In this document: positions 7,596 through 15,789 of the stretch, piece after piece
How positions within the stretch are numbered: the first letter of the stretch is position 1
Layout of the letters: the number at the start of each line of letters is the position of its first letter
Source: Pseudomonas defluvii
GTDB taxonomy: Bacteria > Pseudomonadota > Gammaproteobacteria > Pseudomonadales > Pseudomonadaceae
Length of the DNA stretch: 64,000 nucleotides
Assembly: GCF_001695625.1 (NCBI RefSeq)
Contig: NZ_MBPN01000008.1
Location: 31,021-95,020 of the forward strand
Reading direction: 5' to 3'
Made by a program: the position numbers and the translations under genes
The notes under the pieces: model-generated
The model's input: the letters and a program-made list of their open reading frames with translations, nothing else
The model's database searches: none
What the model was told of the DNA's origin: nothing

Positions 7596-8591
7596 TCAAC
7601 GCAGTTCCCCGCACACATCGAGTTCAACCAGGCGACGTACTTCGTCCACCGGCAGCCCCGCGCCCAGCAAGGCCTGCAATTTACCGAAGGCTGCTTCGCG
7701 GGTCATGCCGCCGCCAGACACTACGCCCACTTCACGCAGCCGACTGCCGGCTTCATAGACATTCAGGTCGACGCCACCCTCGTGACACTGCGTGATTGCC
7801 ACCACCACAATGCCGCGGGTCTGGGCAAGCTTCAGGCTGGCAAGAAACTCGACGTCATCGCAGGGGCCCGTGCCGCTACCGAAGCATTCCAGGATGACGG
7901 CTTGAACACCACTGTCGAGTACCGCCAGCAGTGGCTGGGCAGCAAAACCGGGCACCAGTGGCAGCACCGCAACCTGGGCGGTTTGCTTGGCGTGACGGTA
8001 GTCCAGTTCGGCGGGTAGCGATGCAGCCTTGGCTGCACCACCGAAGCGCTTCAGTGTGGCAAAGGGATGGCGGCCATAACTGCGGACCTTGGCGCAGCGG
8101 GTCGGCGTAAGCAGCTCGCCGTGGAAGTACAGTTGCACGCCCGATACGTGCCCGGCGGCCAGTGTCTGCAAAGCGCCAACGATATTTTCTTCGGCATCGC
8201 TGTCGGGGGCGCCGGCTGGCAGCATCGAGCCGGTAAACAGCAGCGGTGCCGGCAACCCCAGCAACTGGAAACTCATGGCGGCCGCGCTGTAGGCCAGGGT
8301 GTCGGTACCGTGTAGCACCAGCACGGCATCGCAGCCTTGGCTGTCGACCGCGTCGATAATGGCTTCGCGCAGGCGCAGCCAGTATTGCGGGGTCATGTTG
8401 GCGCTGTCGATCAGCGGCAGCAGTTCGCGAAACTGCCAATGGGGCAACGCCAGGCCCGTCAGTTGTTCGCGCATCCGTTGTTCAAAGCCTGAGGCCGGCG
8501 TCAGGCCGTGGGCGCTGGCCTGCATGCCGATGGTGCCACCGGTGTAGAGCACCATGATATTTCGAGCGGGATGCGCGGTAACGGGGTTCAT
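7596..8591 (-). CDS. L-asparaginase
   Basis: A 331-residue asparaginase that hydrolyses asparagine to aspartate and ammonia. The first catalytic motif is NIMVLYTGGTIGM near residue 12-24 and the second is LVLHGTDTLAYSA near residue 95. There is no signal peptide, so it should act in the cytoplasm. The neighbour upstream is aspartate ammonia-lyase, which suits stepwise use of asparagine through aspartate to fumarate, but a terminator separates the two and they are not one operon. Glutamine may be a side substrate. Confidence 0.88.
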   Translation of the reverse strand: MNPVTAHPARNIMVLYTGGTIGMQASAHGLTPASGFEQRMREQLTGLALPHWQFRELLPLIDSANMTPQYWLRLREAIIDAVDSQGCDAVLVLHGTDTLAYSAAAMSFQLLGLPAPLLFTGSMLPAGAPDSDAEENIVGALQTLAAGHVSGVQLYFHGELLTPTRCAKVRSYGRHPFATLKRFGGAAKAASLPAELDYRHAKQTAQVAVLPLVPGFAAQPLLAVLDSGVQAVILECFGSGTGPCDDVEFLASLKLAQTRGIVVVAITQCHEGGVDLNVYEAGSRLREVGVVSGGGMTREAAFGKLQALLGAGLPVDEVRRLVELDVCGELR

Positions 8592-8696
8592 TCGCCTGTC
8601 TCCGTGGTCAGTCTTGTTAGAAGCAGATCACAGTACGCCATCGTCGGGAGCCTTGTCTGCGTCAGCAGGGTAAAAGCTGTAGATGAAATCGCAGGC

Positions 8697-8731
8697 AAAA
8701 AAAAGGGCCTGGAGCATTCGGCTCCAGGCCC
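8697..8731 (-). terminator. Rho-independent terminator of aspA
   Basis: A perfect 11-bp stem (GGGCCTGGAGC at 8705-8715, complement at 8721-8731) with a 5-base loop. On the minus strand it is followed by eight T residues (the A run at 8697-8704). It lies 62 bases beyond the aspA stop. Confidence 0.93.
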
Positions 8732-8793
8732 TCAAAAGGTGAGAGGTGTCTAGTCCCTCGACCTGGTGAGCGGTGTGCGTGAGGTACTGAGGG

Positions 8794-10218
8794 TTAAGCC
8801 TTCAGCGGTACCAGACGCGGTGCAATCATGTTTTCCGGGCGCAGGATGTCGTCGAGCATGGCGTCGTCGAGCAAGCCTTCTTCGCGCACCAGTTCCAGTA
8901 CGCCGCGGCCGCTTTCCAGCGCAATACGGGCGATACGGGTGGCGTTTTCGTAGCCGATGTACGGGTTCAGGGCAGTGACCAGGCCGATCGAGTGCTCGAC
9001 CAGTTCACGGCAGCGCTGCTCGTTGGCAGTGATGTCGACGATGCAGTGCTCGCGCAGCATGTCCATGGCGCGTTGCAGCAGGCGGATCGAATCGAAGATC
9101 TTGTAGGCGATCAGCGGTTCCATCACGTTCAGCTGCAGTTGGCCGCCTTCGGCTGCAATGGTCAGGGCCAGATCATTACCGATGATGGCGAAGGCCACCT
9201 GGTTGACGGCTTCCGGGATCACCGGGTTGACCTTGCCTGGCATGATCGAGCTGCCCGGCTGGCGTGCTGGCAGGTTGATTTCGTTGATGCCGGTGCGCGG
9301 GCCGCTGGACAGCAGACGCAGGTCATTACAGATCTTCGACAGCTTGACCGCAGTGCGCTTGAGCATGCCGGAGAACAAGACGAAGGCGCCCATGTCCGAG
9401 GTGGCTTCGATCAGGTCGGCAGCCGGTACCAGCGGTTGGCCGCTGATTTCTGCCAGGCGCTGTACAGCCAGGTGCTGGTAGCCTGGGTCGGCGTTGATGC
9501 CGGTACCGATTGCGGTACCGCCCAGGTTGACTTCCGTCAGGACTTCCGGCGCCAGGGTGCGCAGGCGGTTGAGGTCTTCGGTCAGGGTGGTGGCAAAGGC
9601 ACGGAATTCCTGGCCGAGGGTCATCGGTACCGCGTCCTGCAGCTGGGTACGGCCCATCTTCAGTACGTGGTTGAACTCTTCACCCTTGGCAGCGAAGGCC
9701 TGGATCAGGCTGTCGAGGCTGGCCAGCAGGGCATCGTGACCGAGCAGCAGGCCCAGACGGATTGCGGTCGGGTAGGCGTCGTTGGTCGACTGCGCCATGT
9801 TCACATCGTTGTTCGGGTGCAGGTACTTGTACTCACCCTTTTGATGGCCCATGGCCTCAAGTGCGATGTTGGCGATGACTTCGTTGGCGTTCATGTTGGT
9901 CGAAGTACCAGCACCGCCCTGGATCATGTCCACCACGAACTGCTCGTGGTAGTCGCCGCGGATCAGACGGGCGCAAGCCTCGCTGATGGCAGCGTGCTTG
10001 GTATCGTTCAGGTGACCCAGCTCGCGGTTGGCGTCAGCAGCAGCCTGTTTGACCATGGCCAGGGCCACAACCAACTTAGGGTAGTGCGACAGCGGTACGC
10101 CGGAGAGGTGGAAGTTGTTGGCAGCACGCAGGGTCTGGATGCCGTAGTAGGCATCAGCAGGTACTTCGAGGGTGCCAAGCAGGTCTTTTTCAACACGGAA
10201 CGATGCAGCAGCGGACAT
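8794..10218 (-). CDS. aspA: Aspartate ammonia-lyase (aspartase)
   Basis: A 474-residue enzyme of the fumarase/aspartase superfamily that converts aspartate to fumarate and ammonia. The signature GSSIMPGKVNP is present near residue 325, along with TSTNMNANEVIAN and the HPNNDVNMAQSTNDAYPTA block. I chose the ATG at 10218 (MSAAASFRVEKDLLG), because upstream in-frame ATGs add residues unlike the family. It is followed by a strong terminator and is divergent from a LysR regulator, which may control it. Length is as expected for the family (about 470-480). Confidence 0.95.
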   Translation of the reverse strand: MSAAASFRVEKDLLGTLEVPADAYYGIQTLRAANNFHLSGVPLSHYPKLVVALAMVKQAAADANRELGHLNDTKHAAISEACARLIRGDYHEQFVVDMIQGGAGTSTNMNANEVIANIALEAMGHQKGEYKYLHPNNDVNMAQSTNDAYPTAIRLGLLLGHDALLASLDSLIQAFAAKGEEFNHVLKMGRTQLQDAVPMTLGQEFRAFATTLTEDLNRLRTLAPEVLTEVNLGGTAIGTGINADPGYQHLAVQRLAEISGQPLVPAADLIEATSDMGAFVLFSGMLKRTAVKLSKICNDLRLLSSGPRTGINEINLPARQPGSSIMPGKVNPVIPEAVNQVAFAIIGNDLALTIAAEGGQLQLNVMEPLIAYKIFDSIRLLQRAMDMLREHCIVDITANEQRCRELVEHSIGLVTALNPYIGYENATRIARIALESGRGVLELVREEGLLDDAMLDDILRPENMIAPRLVPLKA

Positions 10219-10397
10219 GATAGATATCATCTCGAGTTTGGCCCGGCACATGCCGGAATGGCGCCAATCCTAGGTCTGCGGGAGTTTTGCGGCCAATGCT
10301 GTTGCACGCTAACCTATGCACAAACGGCATAATGGTCGATGTGACGCCAACAGCTATTCGAGCGTGTGCCATTTTGGTGCATGCCTGGAGACCCTTG

Positions 10398-11300
10398 ATG
10401 AACCTTGAAAGTAAATGGCTGGAAGACTTCAGTGCGCTGGCCGCTACCCGGAGCTTTTCGCAAGCGGCCGAGCGCCGTTTCGTGACCCAGCCGGCCTTCA
10501 GTCGGCGTATTCGCAGCCTGGAGGCGGCGTTGGGCCTGACCCTGGTCAACCGTTCGCGTACACCCATTGAGTTGACGGCTGCTGGCCAGTTGTTTCTGGT
10601 GACGGCGCGTACTGTGGTCGATCAGTTGGGCGAGGTACTGCGCCATTTGCATCACCTTGAAGGTGGGCAGGGCGAGGTCATTCAGGTGTCCGCGGCGCAC
10701 TCTCTGGCACTGGGCTTTTTCCCGCGCTGGATCGCCCAATTACGCAACGATGGGCTCAATATCGCGACACGTTTGGTTGCAACTAACGTTGGTGATGCGG
10801 TGCATGCCTTGCGTGAAGGGGGTTGCGATCTGATGTTGGCGTTCTATGACCCGGATGCCGCGCTGCAGATGGATGCGGAAATCTTCCCGTCGCTGCACTT
10901 GGGGCATACCGAGATGCTCCCAGTCTGCGCGGCAGGCGCGGACGGCAAACCGCTGTTCGACCTCGAAGGCGAGGGCAGTGTGCCGTTGTTGGCGTACAGC
11001 GCCGGGGCATTCCTCGGGCGCTCGGTGAACCTGTTGTTGCGTCAGCGCAACCTGCGCTTCACCACAGTCTACGAGACGGCCATGGCCGACAGCCTCAAGA
11101 GCATGGCGCTGGAGGGGCTCGGTATCGCCTGGGTGCCACGGCTGTCGGCAAGGGCTGAGTTGGAACGGGGGGAACTGGTGATTTGTGGTGGCAGCCAGTG
11201 GCACGTGCCACTGGAGATCCGCGTGTATCGCTGCGCGCTGGTGCGCAAGGCCAACGTTCGATTGCTCTGGCGCAAACTGGAGCAGGCTGCGGCAAGCTGA
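10398..11300 (+). CDS. LysR family transcriptional regulator divergent from aspA
   Basis: A 300-residue LysR-type regulator. The N-terminal winged helix is clear (MNLESKWLEDFSALAATRSFSQAAERRFVTQPAFSRRIRSLE, with the LG-TLVNRS-turn). The effector domain includes QVSAAHSLALGFFPRWIAQL. The start at 10398 is preceded by GGAG at a good distance; an upstream in-frame start at 10287 would add 37 atypical residues. The 179-base divergent region shared with aspA suggests that it regulates aspA and itself. The effector is not identified. Confidence 0.88.
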   Translation: MNLESKWLEDFSALAATRSFSQAAERRFVTQPAFSRRIRSLEAALGLTLVNRSRTPIELTAAGQLFLVTARTVVDQLGEVLRHLHHLEGGQGEVIQVSAAHSLALGFFPRWIAQLRNDGLNIATRLVATNVGDAVHALREGGCDLMLAFYDPDAALQMDAEIFPSLHLGHTEMLPVCAAGADGKPLFDLEGEGSVPLLAYSAGAFLGRSVNLLLRQRNLRFTTVYETAMADSLKSMALEGLGIAWVPRLSARAELERGELVICGGSQWHVPLEIRVYRCALVRKANVRLLWRKLEQAAAS

Positions 11301-11460
11301 TGTCTTTGCGGGCTTCCTACACCGTTTAGCTGCAAGCGCTACACGATGAAGGGGCGATGGCTGAATGCCGGGCGTTGGCATGACTTGTAGGTTATGTCGA
11401 CGGCTTCTTCACGCCGCGCCTGTCATTAGGACGGGCGCACTCTTCTGAAAGGATTTCGGA

Positions 11461-12072
11461 ATGCTCTATAAAAAATACGATCTTTACGAAAAGTACGGGG
11501 ACTTTGACAAGTACGAGAAAAAGCCCGTGTTCCTCTACCTGTTCTGCCACGATGATCTCGATGAAGGCTATCGACCGATCATCTACCGCGACTATCTGAA
11601 GGACTTGATGTATGAGCTGGAGCAGGTATTCCAGCGTGAAATCATTGTCGAGCTTCACTACGCCATCCCAGGTGTGACCGACTTCAGTTACAAGACCGAA
11701 CTGGGCAGGGAGCGGTCGAGTCTCGATGAGTTCGCCTCGCGCGGAGCAACGTTTGCCCAGGAGAACGATCTGTCCTACCGCCACAACTATCGTTATGGGC
11801 TCATCACCCAGGACGGGATCTCCAGCAGCGTGCATGGCATGGCCCAGGTTGGCGGGAATTTTTTCCTGGCGTCCGTTCAGGGTTACCAGCATATCGCCCA
11901 TGAACTGGGCCATACATTCAACGCTTCACATGAGCATGCGGAAGTGACGTTTGGCATCCCGCCAACACAAACCTACATGCATGAAGCCAACAATCCGCTC
12001 TATGCGAAGGACTACAGATTCTCTGACGTCAATCGCAGCCGTATGGCCGATTTTCTCGCATCGGTAGAGTAA
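11461..12072 (+). CDS. Small metzincin-like putative zinc metallopeptidase
   Basis: A 203-residue protein I do not recognise as a named gene. It carries an extended zinc motif, His147-Glu148-x-x-His151-x-x-Asn154-x-x-His157, which fits the metzincin pattern HExxHxxG/NxxH. A Thr-Tyr-Met at 171-173 is placed where a Met-turn would be. The N-terminus is unusual, rich in Tyr, Lys and Asp (LYKKYDLYEKYGDFDKYEKK), and there is no signal peptide. The body contains GNFFLASVQGYQHIAHELGH, so the strand and helix preceding the motif look right. It stands alone between two regulators/biosynthesis units, with AAAGGA upstream as ribosome-binding site. The substrate is unknown; an inactive or self-processing protein is possible. 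Confidence 0.65.
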   Translation: MLYKKYDLYEKYGDFDKYEKKPVFLYLFCHDDLDEGYRPIIYRDYLKDLMYELEQVFQREIIVELHYAIPGVTDFSYKTELGRERSSLDEFASRGATFAQENDLSYRHNYRYGLITQDGISSSVHGMAQVGGNFFLASVQGYQHIAHELGHTFNASHEHAEVTFGIPPTQTYMHEANNPLYAKDYRFSDVNRSRMADFLASVE

Positions 12073-12094
12073 TACCGGGTACAAAAGCAATGCG

Positions 12095-12136
12095 CCCTTG
12101 CTGCACTGACTAATGGTCGGCAAGGGGGCTTTCTTC
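12095..12136 (+). terminator. Weak terminator-like hairpin after the metzincin gene
   Basis: CCCTTGC (12095-12101) pairs with GCAAGGG (12120-12126) across an 18-base loop, followed by GGCTTTCTTCT. The stem is short and the T tract interrupted, so this is a modest candidate for the end of the metzincin transcript. Confidence 0.4.
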
Positions 12137-12200
12137 TGGCTGCTTTACGGTATACTGCGCGGCCCTTGGCCGGTCCCACCTGCCAATGAATTCGCATAAC

Positions 12201-12238
12201 AAGCCACGCCGGTCGTCCCGCGTGGCTTGTTGTTTTTT
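12201..12238 (+). promoter_or_regulatory. Terminator-like hairpin in the purE leader (possible attenuator)
   Basis: AAGCCACGC (12201-12209) and GCGTGGCTT (12220-12228) form a perfect 9-bp stem with a 10-base loop, followed by GTTGTTTTTTG. A plausible -10 hexamer TATACT lies upstream at 12151-12156, though no good -35 accompanies it. If transcription starts near 12163, this hairpin lies inside the purE leader, about 40 bases before the ATG, and could end transcription early. Confidence 0.55.
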
Positions 12239-12275
12239 GACGCGCCTGAAGGCGCCCAAGAGAAGAGGCTCGACG

Positions 12276-12767
12276 ATGAGTGCACTGGTTGGCGTGATCA
12301 TGGGCTCCAAGTCCGATTGGTCCACCCTTAGCCACACCGCCGATATGCTGGAAAAACTCGGCATTCCCTACGAAGTGAAGGTGGTCTCCGCCCATCGCAC
12401 GCCGGACCTGCTGTTCCAGTATGCCGAAGAAGCTGAGGGCCGTGGCATCGAGGTGATCATCGCCGGTGCAGGGGGCGCAGCCCACCTGCCGGGCATGTGC
12501 GCTGCCAAGACTCACCTGCCGGTTTTGGGTGTGCCTGTGCAGTCCTCGATGCTCTCGGGTGTCGACTCGTTGCTTTCGATCGTGCAGATGCCAGCCGGTA
12601 TTCCGGTGGCAACCCTGGCTATCGGCAAGGCCGGTGCGATCAATGCCGCGTTGCTTTCAGCGAGCATCCTGGGGGCCAAGCACCCTCAGTTCCACGCCGT
12701 GCTGAAGCAGTTCCGCGCCGAGCAGACAGACAGCGTTCTGGACAATCCAGATCCACGCCAGGCCTGA
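12276..12767 (+). CDS. purE: N5-carboxyaminoimidazole ribonucleotide mutase
   Basis: A 163-residue enzyme of de novo purine synthesis that converts N5-CAIR to CAIR in the cytoplasm. The motif [13 protein letters not shown] opens the protein, followed by SAHRTPD and the [14 protein letters not shown] loop that binds the nucleotide. The start at 12276 follows AGAAGAGG, a good ribosome-binding site; an in-frame ATG at 12186 would lie before the leader hairpin and is unlikely. purK follows after 10 bases, so they form an operon. Confidence 0.97.
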   Translation: MSALVGVIMGSKSDWSTLSHTADMLEKLGIPYEVKVVSAHRTPDLLFQYAEEAEGRGIEVIIAGAGGAAHLPGMCAAKTHLPVLGVPVQSSMLSGVDSLLSIVQMPAGIPVATLAIGKAGAINAALLSASILGAKHPQFHAVLKQFRAEQTDSVLDNPDPRQA

Positions 12768-12777
12768 GGTCACGAGC

Positions 12778-13860
12778 ATGAAAATCGGTGTAATCGGTGG
12801 CGGCCAGTTGGGTCGCATGTTGGCCCTGGCAGGCACTCCGCTGGGCATGAATTTCGCTTTCCTTGACCCTGCACCGGACGCCTGTGCTGCGTCGTTGGGC
12901 GAGCACCTGCGCGCCGATTACGGTGACCAGGACCACTTGCGCCAATTGGCCGACGAAGTCGATCTGGTAACGTTCGAGTTCGAAAGCGTGCCAGCCGAAA
13001 CTGTCGCGTTTCTGTCGCAGTTCGTACCGGTTTACCCAAGCGCCGAATCCCTGCGGATTGCGCGTGATCGCTGGTTCGAGAAGAGCATGTTCAAGGACCT
13101 GGGTATTCCAACCCCTTCCTTCGCCGATATCCAGTCGCAAGCCGACCTCGATGCGGCGGTGGCCAGCATCGGCCTGCCTGCAGTGCTGAAAACCCGTACC
13201 TTGGGTTATGACGGAAAAGGCCAGAAAGTACTGCGAACTGCAGCCGATGTAGTGGGTACTTTCGCCGAACTGGGTAGTGTGCCGTGCCTGTTGGAAGGCT
13301 TTGTGCCATTTACGGGTGAAGTCTCGTTGATCGCCGTGCGCGCCCGTGACGGTGAAACCCGTTTCTACCCGCTGGTCCACAACACTCACGAGAGCGGCAT
13401 CCTGCGCTTGTCGGTTGCCAGCAGCGAGCATCCATTGCAGGCGTTGGCGCAAGACTATGCCGGGCGCGTACTGAAGCACCTCGACTACGTGGGTGTTCTG
13501 GCGTTCGAATTCTTCGAGGTGGATGGCGGCCTGAAAGCCAACGAAATCGCGCCGCGGGTTCACAACTCCGGGCACTGGACCATCGAAGGCGCCGAGTGCA
13601 GCCAGTTCGAGAACCATCTGCGCGCCGTTGCGGGCCTGCCGCTGGGTTCGACCGACAAGGTCGGCGAAAGCGCCATGCTCAACTTCATCGGCGAAGTGCC
13701 GGCGGTGGAGCAGGTCATCGCTATCGACGACTGCCATCTGCATCACTACGGCAAAGCCTTCAAGGCCGGGCGCAAGGTTGGCCACGCCACCCTGCGTTGT
13801 GCCGACAAGGCCACGCTCGAGCAGAAAATCCAGCAGGTTGAAGCATTGATTTCCGCTTGA
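12778..13860 (+). CDS. purK: N5-carboxyaminoimidazole ribonucleotide synthase
   Basis: A 360-residue ATP-grasp enzyme that makes N5-CAIR from AIR, ATP and bicarbonate, feeding PurE. The N-terminal GVIGGGQLGRMLA, the ATP-grasp stretches KTRTLGYDGKGQKV and LLEGFVPFTGEVSLIAVR, and NEIAPRVHNSGHWT near residue 255 are all characteristic. It is the second gene of the purEK operon, 10 bases after purE. Length is normal for the family. Confidence 0.97.
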   Translation: MKIGVIGGGQLGRMLALAGTPLGMNFAFLDPAPDACAASLGEHLRADYGDQDHLRQLADEVDLVTFEFESVPAETVAFLSQFVPVYPSAESLRIARDRWFEKSMFKDLGIPTPSFADIQSQADLDAAVASIGLPAVLKTRTLGYDGKGQKVLRTAADVVGTFAELGSVPCLLEGFVPFTGEVSLIAVRARDGETRFYPLVHNTHESGILRLSVASSEHPLQALAQDYAGRVLKHLDYVGVLAFEFFEVDGGLKANEIAPRVHNSGHWTIEGAECSQFENHLRAVAGLPLGSTDKVGESAMLNFIGEVPAVEQVIAIDDCHLHHYGKAFKAGRKVGHATLRCADKATLEQKIQQVEALISA

Positions 13861-13900
13861 GCGGAACCTTCCTGCTCCCGCGTCCCTCTGATGGCAGGAT

Positions 13901-13925
13901 GCCAAAGCGCTGACTAGGCTTTGGC
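13901..13925 (+). terminator. Hairpin after purK
   Basis: GCCAAAGC (13901-13908) pairs with GCTTTGGC (13918-13925) over a 9-base loop. There is no T tract, so it may stabilise the purK mRNA end or assist Rho-dependent termination instead of acting as an intrinsic terminator. Confidence 0.4.
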
Positions 13926-13952
13926 CAATGCACGCACTTCAGAGGGATCGCC

Positions 13953-14198
13953 ATGGGCATCATTGGAACCATCTTCATCGGCCTGGTCGTGGGTCTGCTG
14001 GCACGCTTCCTCAAGCCAGGCGACGACAACATGGGCTGGATCATGACGATTGTGCTCGGCATCTGTGGATCCGTGGCTGCCACCTATGGTGGCCAGGCTT
14101 TGGGGATCTACCATGCCGGAGAAGGCGCAGGCTTCTTCGGTGCGCTGGTCGGTGCGATTGTGCTGTTGCTGATCTTCGGTTTCATCAAAAAGAACTGA
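13953..14198 (+). CDS. GlsB/YeaQ/YmgE family stress-response membrane protein
   Basis: An 81-residue inner-membrane protein with three hydrophobic segments (about residues 3-19, 28-45 and 58-77). The pattern GIIGTIFIGLVVGLLARFLKPG, GWIMTIVLGICGSVAATYGG and GALVGAIVLLLIFGF is diagnostic of the transglycosylase-associated/GlsB family. Its molecular function is unknown; members are often induced by envelope or general stress. A terminator hairpin begins 15 bases after the stop and overlaps the leader of the next gene. Confidence 0.9.
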   Translation: MGIIGTIFIGLVVGLLARFLKPGDDNMGWIMTIVLGICGSVAATYGGQALGIYHAGEGAGFFGALVGAIVLLLIFGFIKKN

Positions 14199-14213
14199 CG
14201 TCAGGCTAGAATG

Positions 14214-14250
14214 CTCGGCAACTTACGTTCCCCTTGTTGCCGAGTTTTTC
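14214..14250 (+). terminator. Intrinsic terminator that overlaps the start region of the DUF3299 gene
   Basis: CTCGGCAAC (14214-14222) pairs perfectly with GTTGCCGAG (14236-14244) over a 13-base loop and is followed by TTTTTC, which touches the ATG at 14251. It looks like the terminator of the GlsB-type gene. The only possible ribosome-binding bases for the next gene (GAG at 14242-14244) lie in the 3' arm of the stem. Confidence 0.8.
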
Positions 14251-14784
14251 ATGCGCCGTATTTTCCTGTGTGCTCTCCTGTTTTGCAGTGGCCTGGCCCA
14301 TGCCGAGTTGCCGGAAACCGACTGGTTGGAACTGATGCCCAAGTCGGACCAGAAGGCGCTTGAGGAAATGCCCGAGATTGACCACAACTCTCCCGAAGCC
14401 AATGGCACGTTCAGCAACAAGGGCGGCTTGAAGCAAAGCAAGGGACTGCCAGCGGTGATGTACTCGAGCAAGACCGTTGCGTCCATGAACGGCAAGCACA
14501 TCCGCCTGGGTGGCTATCCGGTACCTCTGGAAACCGATGCCAAAGGCAAAAGCACCTTGTTTTTCCTGGTGCCCTACCCAGGTGCCTGCATTCACGTGCC
14601 GCCACCGCCACCGAACCAGTTGGTACTGGTGCGCTACCCCAAAGGCTTGAAACTGGACGATATCTACACGCCGTTATGGGTCACTGGCACGTTGACGGTC
14701 GAGAAGGTCAGCAACGACCTGGCGGACGCAGCCTATGCGCTGGACGCCGGGCAGGTGCGGGTGGTGACGGACGCTGACCTTTGA
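14251..14784 (+). CDS. DUF3299 domain exported protein
   Basis: A 177-residue exported protein with a signal peptide (MRRIFLCALLFCSGLAHA, cleavage after about residue 18), which fixes the start at 14251. The middle and C-terminal part shows HIRLGGYPVPLE, FFLVPYPGACIHVPPPPPNQ and the YTPLWVTGTL strand typical of DUF3299 proteins. The function is unknown; members usually appear near ABC exporters, but here the gene stands alone. The cysteine-histidine pair in ACIH may bind a metal, which is speculation. The ribosome-binding region lies inside a terminator hairpin. Confidence 0.85.
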   Translation: MRRIFLCALLFCSGLAHAELPETDWLELMPKSDQKALEEMPEIDHNSPEANGTFSNKGGLKQSKGLPAVMYSSKTVASMNGKHIRLGGYPVPLETDAKGKSTLFFLVPYPGACIHVPPPPPNQLVLVRYPKGLKLDDIYTPLWVTGTLTVEKVSNDLADAAYALDAGQVRVVTDADL

Positions 14785-14810
14785 TGGCGTTGGCAAGCCA
14801 ACGCCCACAG
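14783..14810. repeat. REP-like element
   Basis: The segment GATGGCGTTGGCAAGCCAACGCCCACAG closely resembles the second half of the inverted pair at 55132-55159 and has an internal palindrome, GCGTTGGC-AA-GCCAACGC. It sits just after the DUF3299 stop, between convergent genes, as REP elements of Pseudomonas usually do. Confidence 0.7.
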
Positions 14811-14820
14811 TAGTCCGGGT

Positions 14821-15717
14821 TTAGAGCGGCTCGCTGCCGATACTCAGGCTCAAGGTGTGACGGGCGCCTGGTGCCAGTTGCACCAGATCGTCCCAGACAT
14901 TCGCCGTCTCTATGCACAGCATGCGCTGCCAGCCATCGTTGGCCATGTCGATCAGCTCGGCGGCGCGGTCGGTCCAGGGGTTCCAGATGACGGCCGAGCG
15001 CGAGCCACTGCTGCGCAACAGGATGCGACGGTTCCAGGCCGGGTCGACAATGCTCAGTTGCTCAGGCGCTTGCAGGTAGATACGGTCGGTTTCCCCGGCA
15101 AAACCCAGGTCACCCTGTTGGTTGCGTTGCTCCCAGTTGGCCAGCGTTTCGATGTAGTTCAGCCCGGCCACGCCCTCGACCCGAACCTGACGTACATCAC
15201 TGACAGCGAAGTAGCTGTGCAGCGCCTGGCTGATGGTGACAGGGTCGCTACCCAGGTTTTCGCTGCTCAGGGTCAGGCTGAGTTGCTCGCCCATGACGAT
15301 GCTCAGGTTTAGCGCGACGGTATGCGGCCAGCCGGGCAGGTTGCCCAGGGCTTGCGGCAGGGTGAAGTCGATACGCAACTCTGTGCTGCTGCTGTCGATG
15401 CCCAACAGTTGCCAGTCGCGCCCGCGTGCCAGGCCGTGGGCGGGCGCTTCACTGGCCTGGTACATGGCCTGCACGCTTTGCGGGTTGCGCGCCAGGTTGC
15501 CAAACCAGGGCCAGCATACCGGCACGCCTGCGCGTACCGACTTGCCCTGCTTGAACAGGGCCTGGTCGCTCAACCACAGCAGCGGCGGCTCGCCAACCCG
15601 TTGGTAGCTCAGCACCTGGGCACCCTGCTGGGCGATCAGTAGCTCAGCGCTGTCGCTGGTGATGCGCCAGCAGTTGAGCTCGCCGTGTTTTTCCGACTCT
15701 ACCTTGGGTGTGGACAT
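14821..15717 (-). CDS. D-hexose-6-phosphate mutarotase (YeaD family)
   Basis: A 298-residue aldose-1-epimerase-like enzyme that interconverts alpha and beta anomers of glucose-6-phosphate and related sugars in the cytoplasm. Characteristic segments are LLIAQQGAQVLSYQ, the VRAGVPVCWPWFG block near residue 65, PAHGLARGRDWQL and the later ALHSYFAVSDV region with its catalytic His. The C-terminal VIWNPWTDRA and CIETAN are also family features. It is convergent with the DUF3299 gene and upstream of it lies a thioesterase in the same orientation, 72 bases away. Confidence 0.9.
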   Translation of the reverse strand: MSTPKVESEKHGELNCWRITSDSAELLIAQQGAQVLSYQRVGEPPLLWLSDQALFKQGKSVRAGVPVCWPWFGNLARNPQSVQAMYQASEAPAHGLARGRDWQLLGIDSSSTELRIDFTLPQALGNLPGWPHTVALNLSIVMGEQLSLTLSSENLGSDPVTISQALHSYFAVSDVRQVRVEGVAGLNYIETLANWEQRNQQGDLGFAGETDRIYLQAPEQLSIVDPAWNRRILLRSSGSRSAVIWNPWTDRAAELIDMANDGWQRMLCIETANVWDDLVQLAPGARHTLSLSIGSEPL

Positions 15718-15789
15718 GCGTCTGATCTCGTTCGGTTGCCGTAAGGTCGTTGACCTCTCGTCTACCGCCGAGTGTACCGCGCCAGCCGC

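Noticed and set aside
8992..10332. A 446-codon plus-strand open frame opposite aspA
   Set aside because: It is a mirror of a strongly conserved gene in GC-rich DNA; its product is low-complexity without family motifs.
12186..12275. An in-frame extended start for purE at 12186
   Set aside because: It would place the leader hairpin in the coding region and lacks a ribosome-binding site; 12276 has AGAAGAGG and fits the family.
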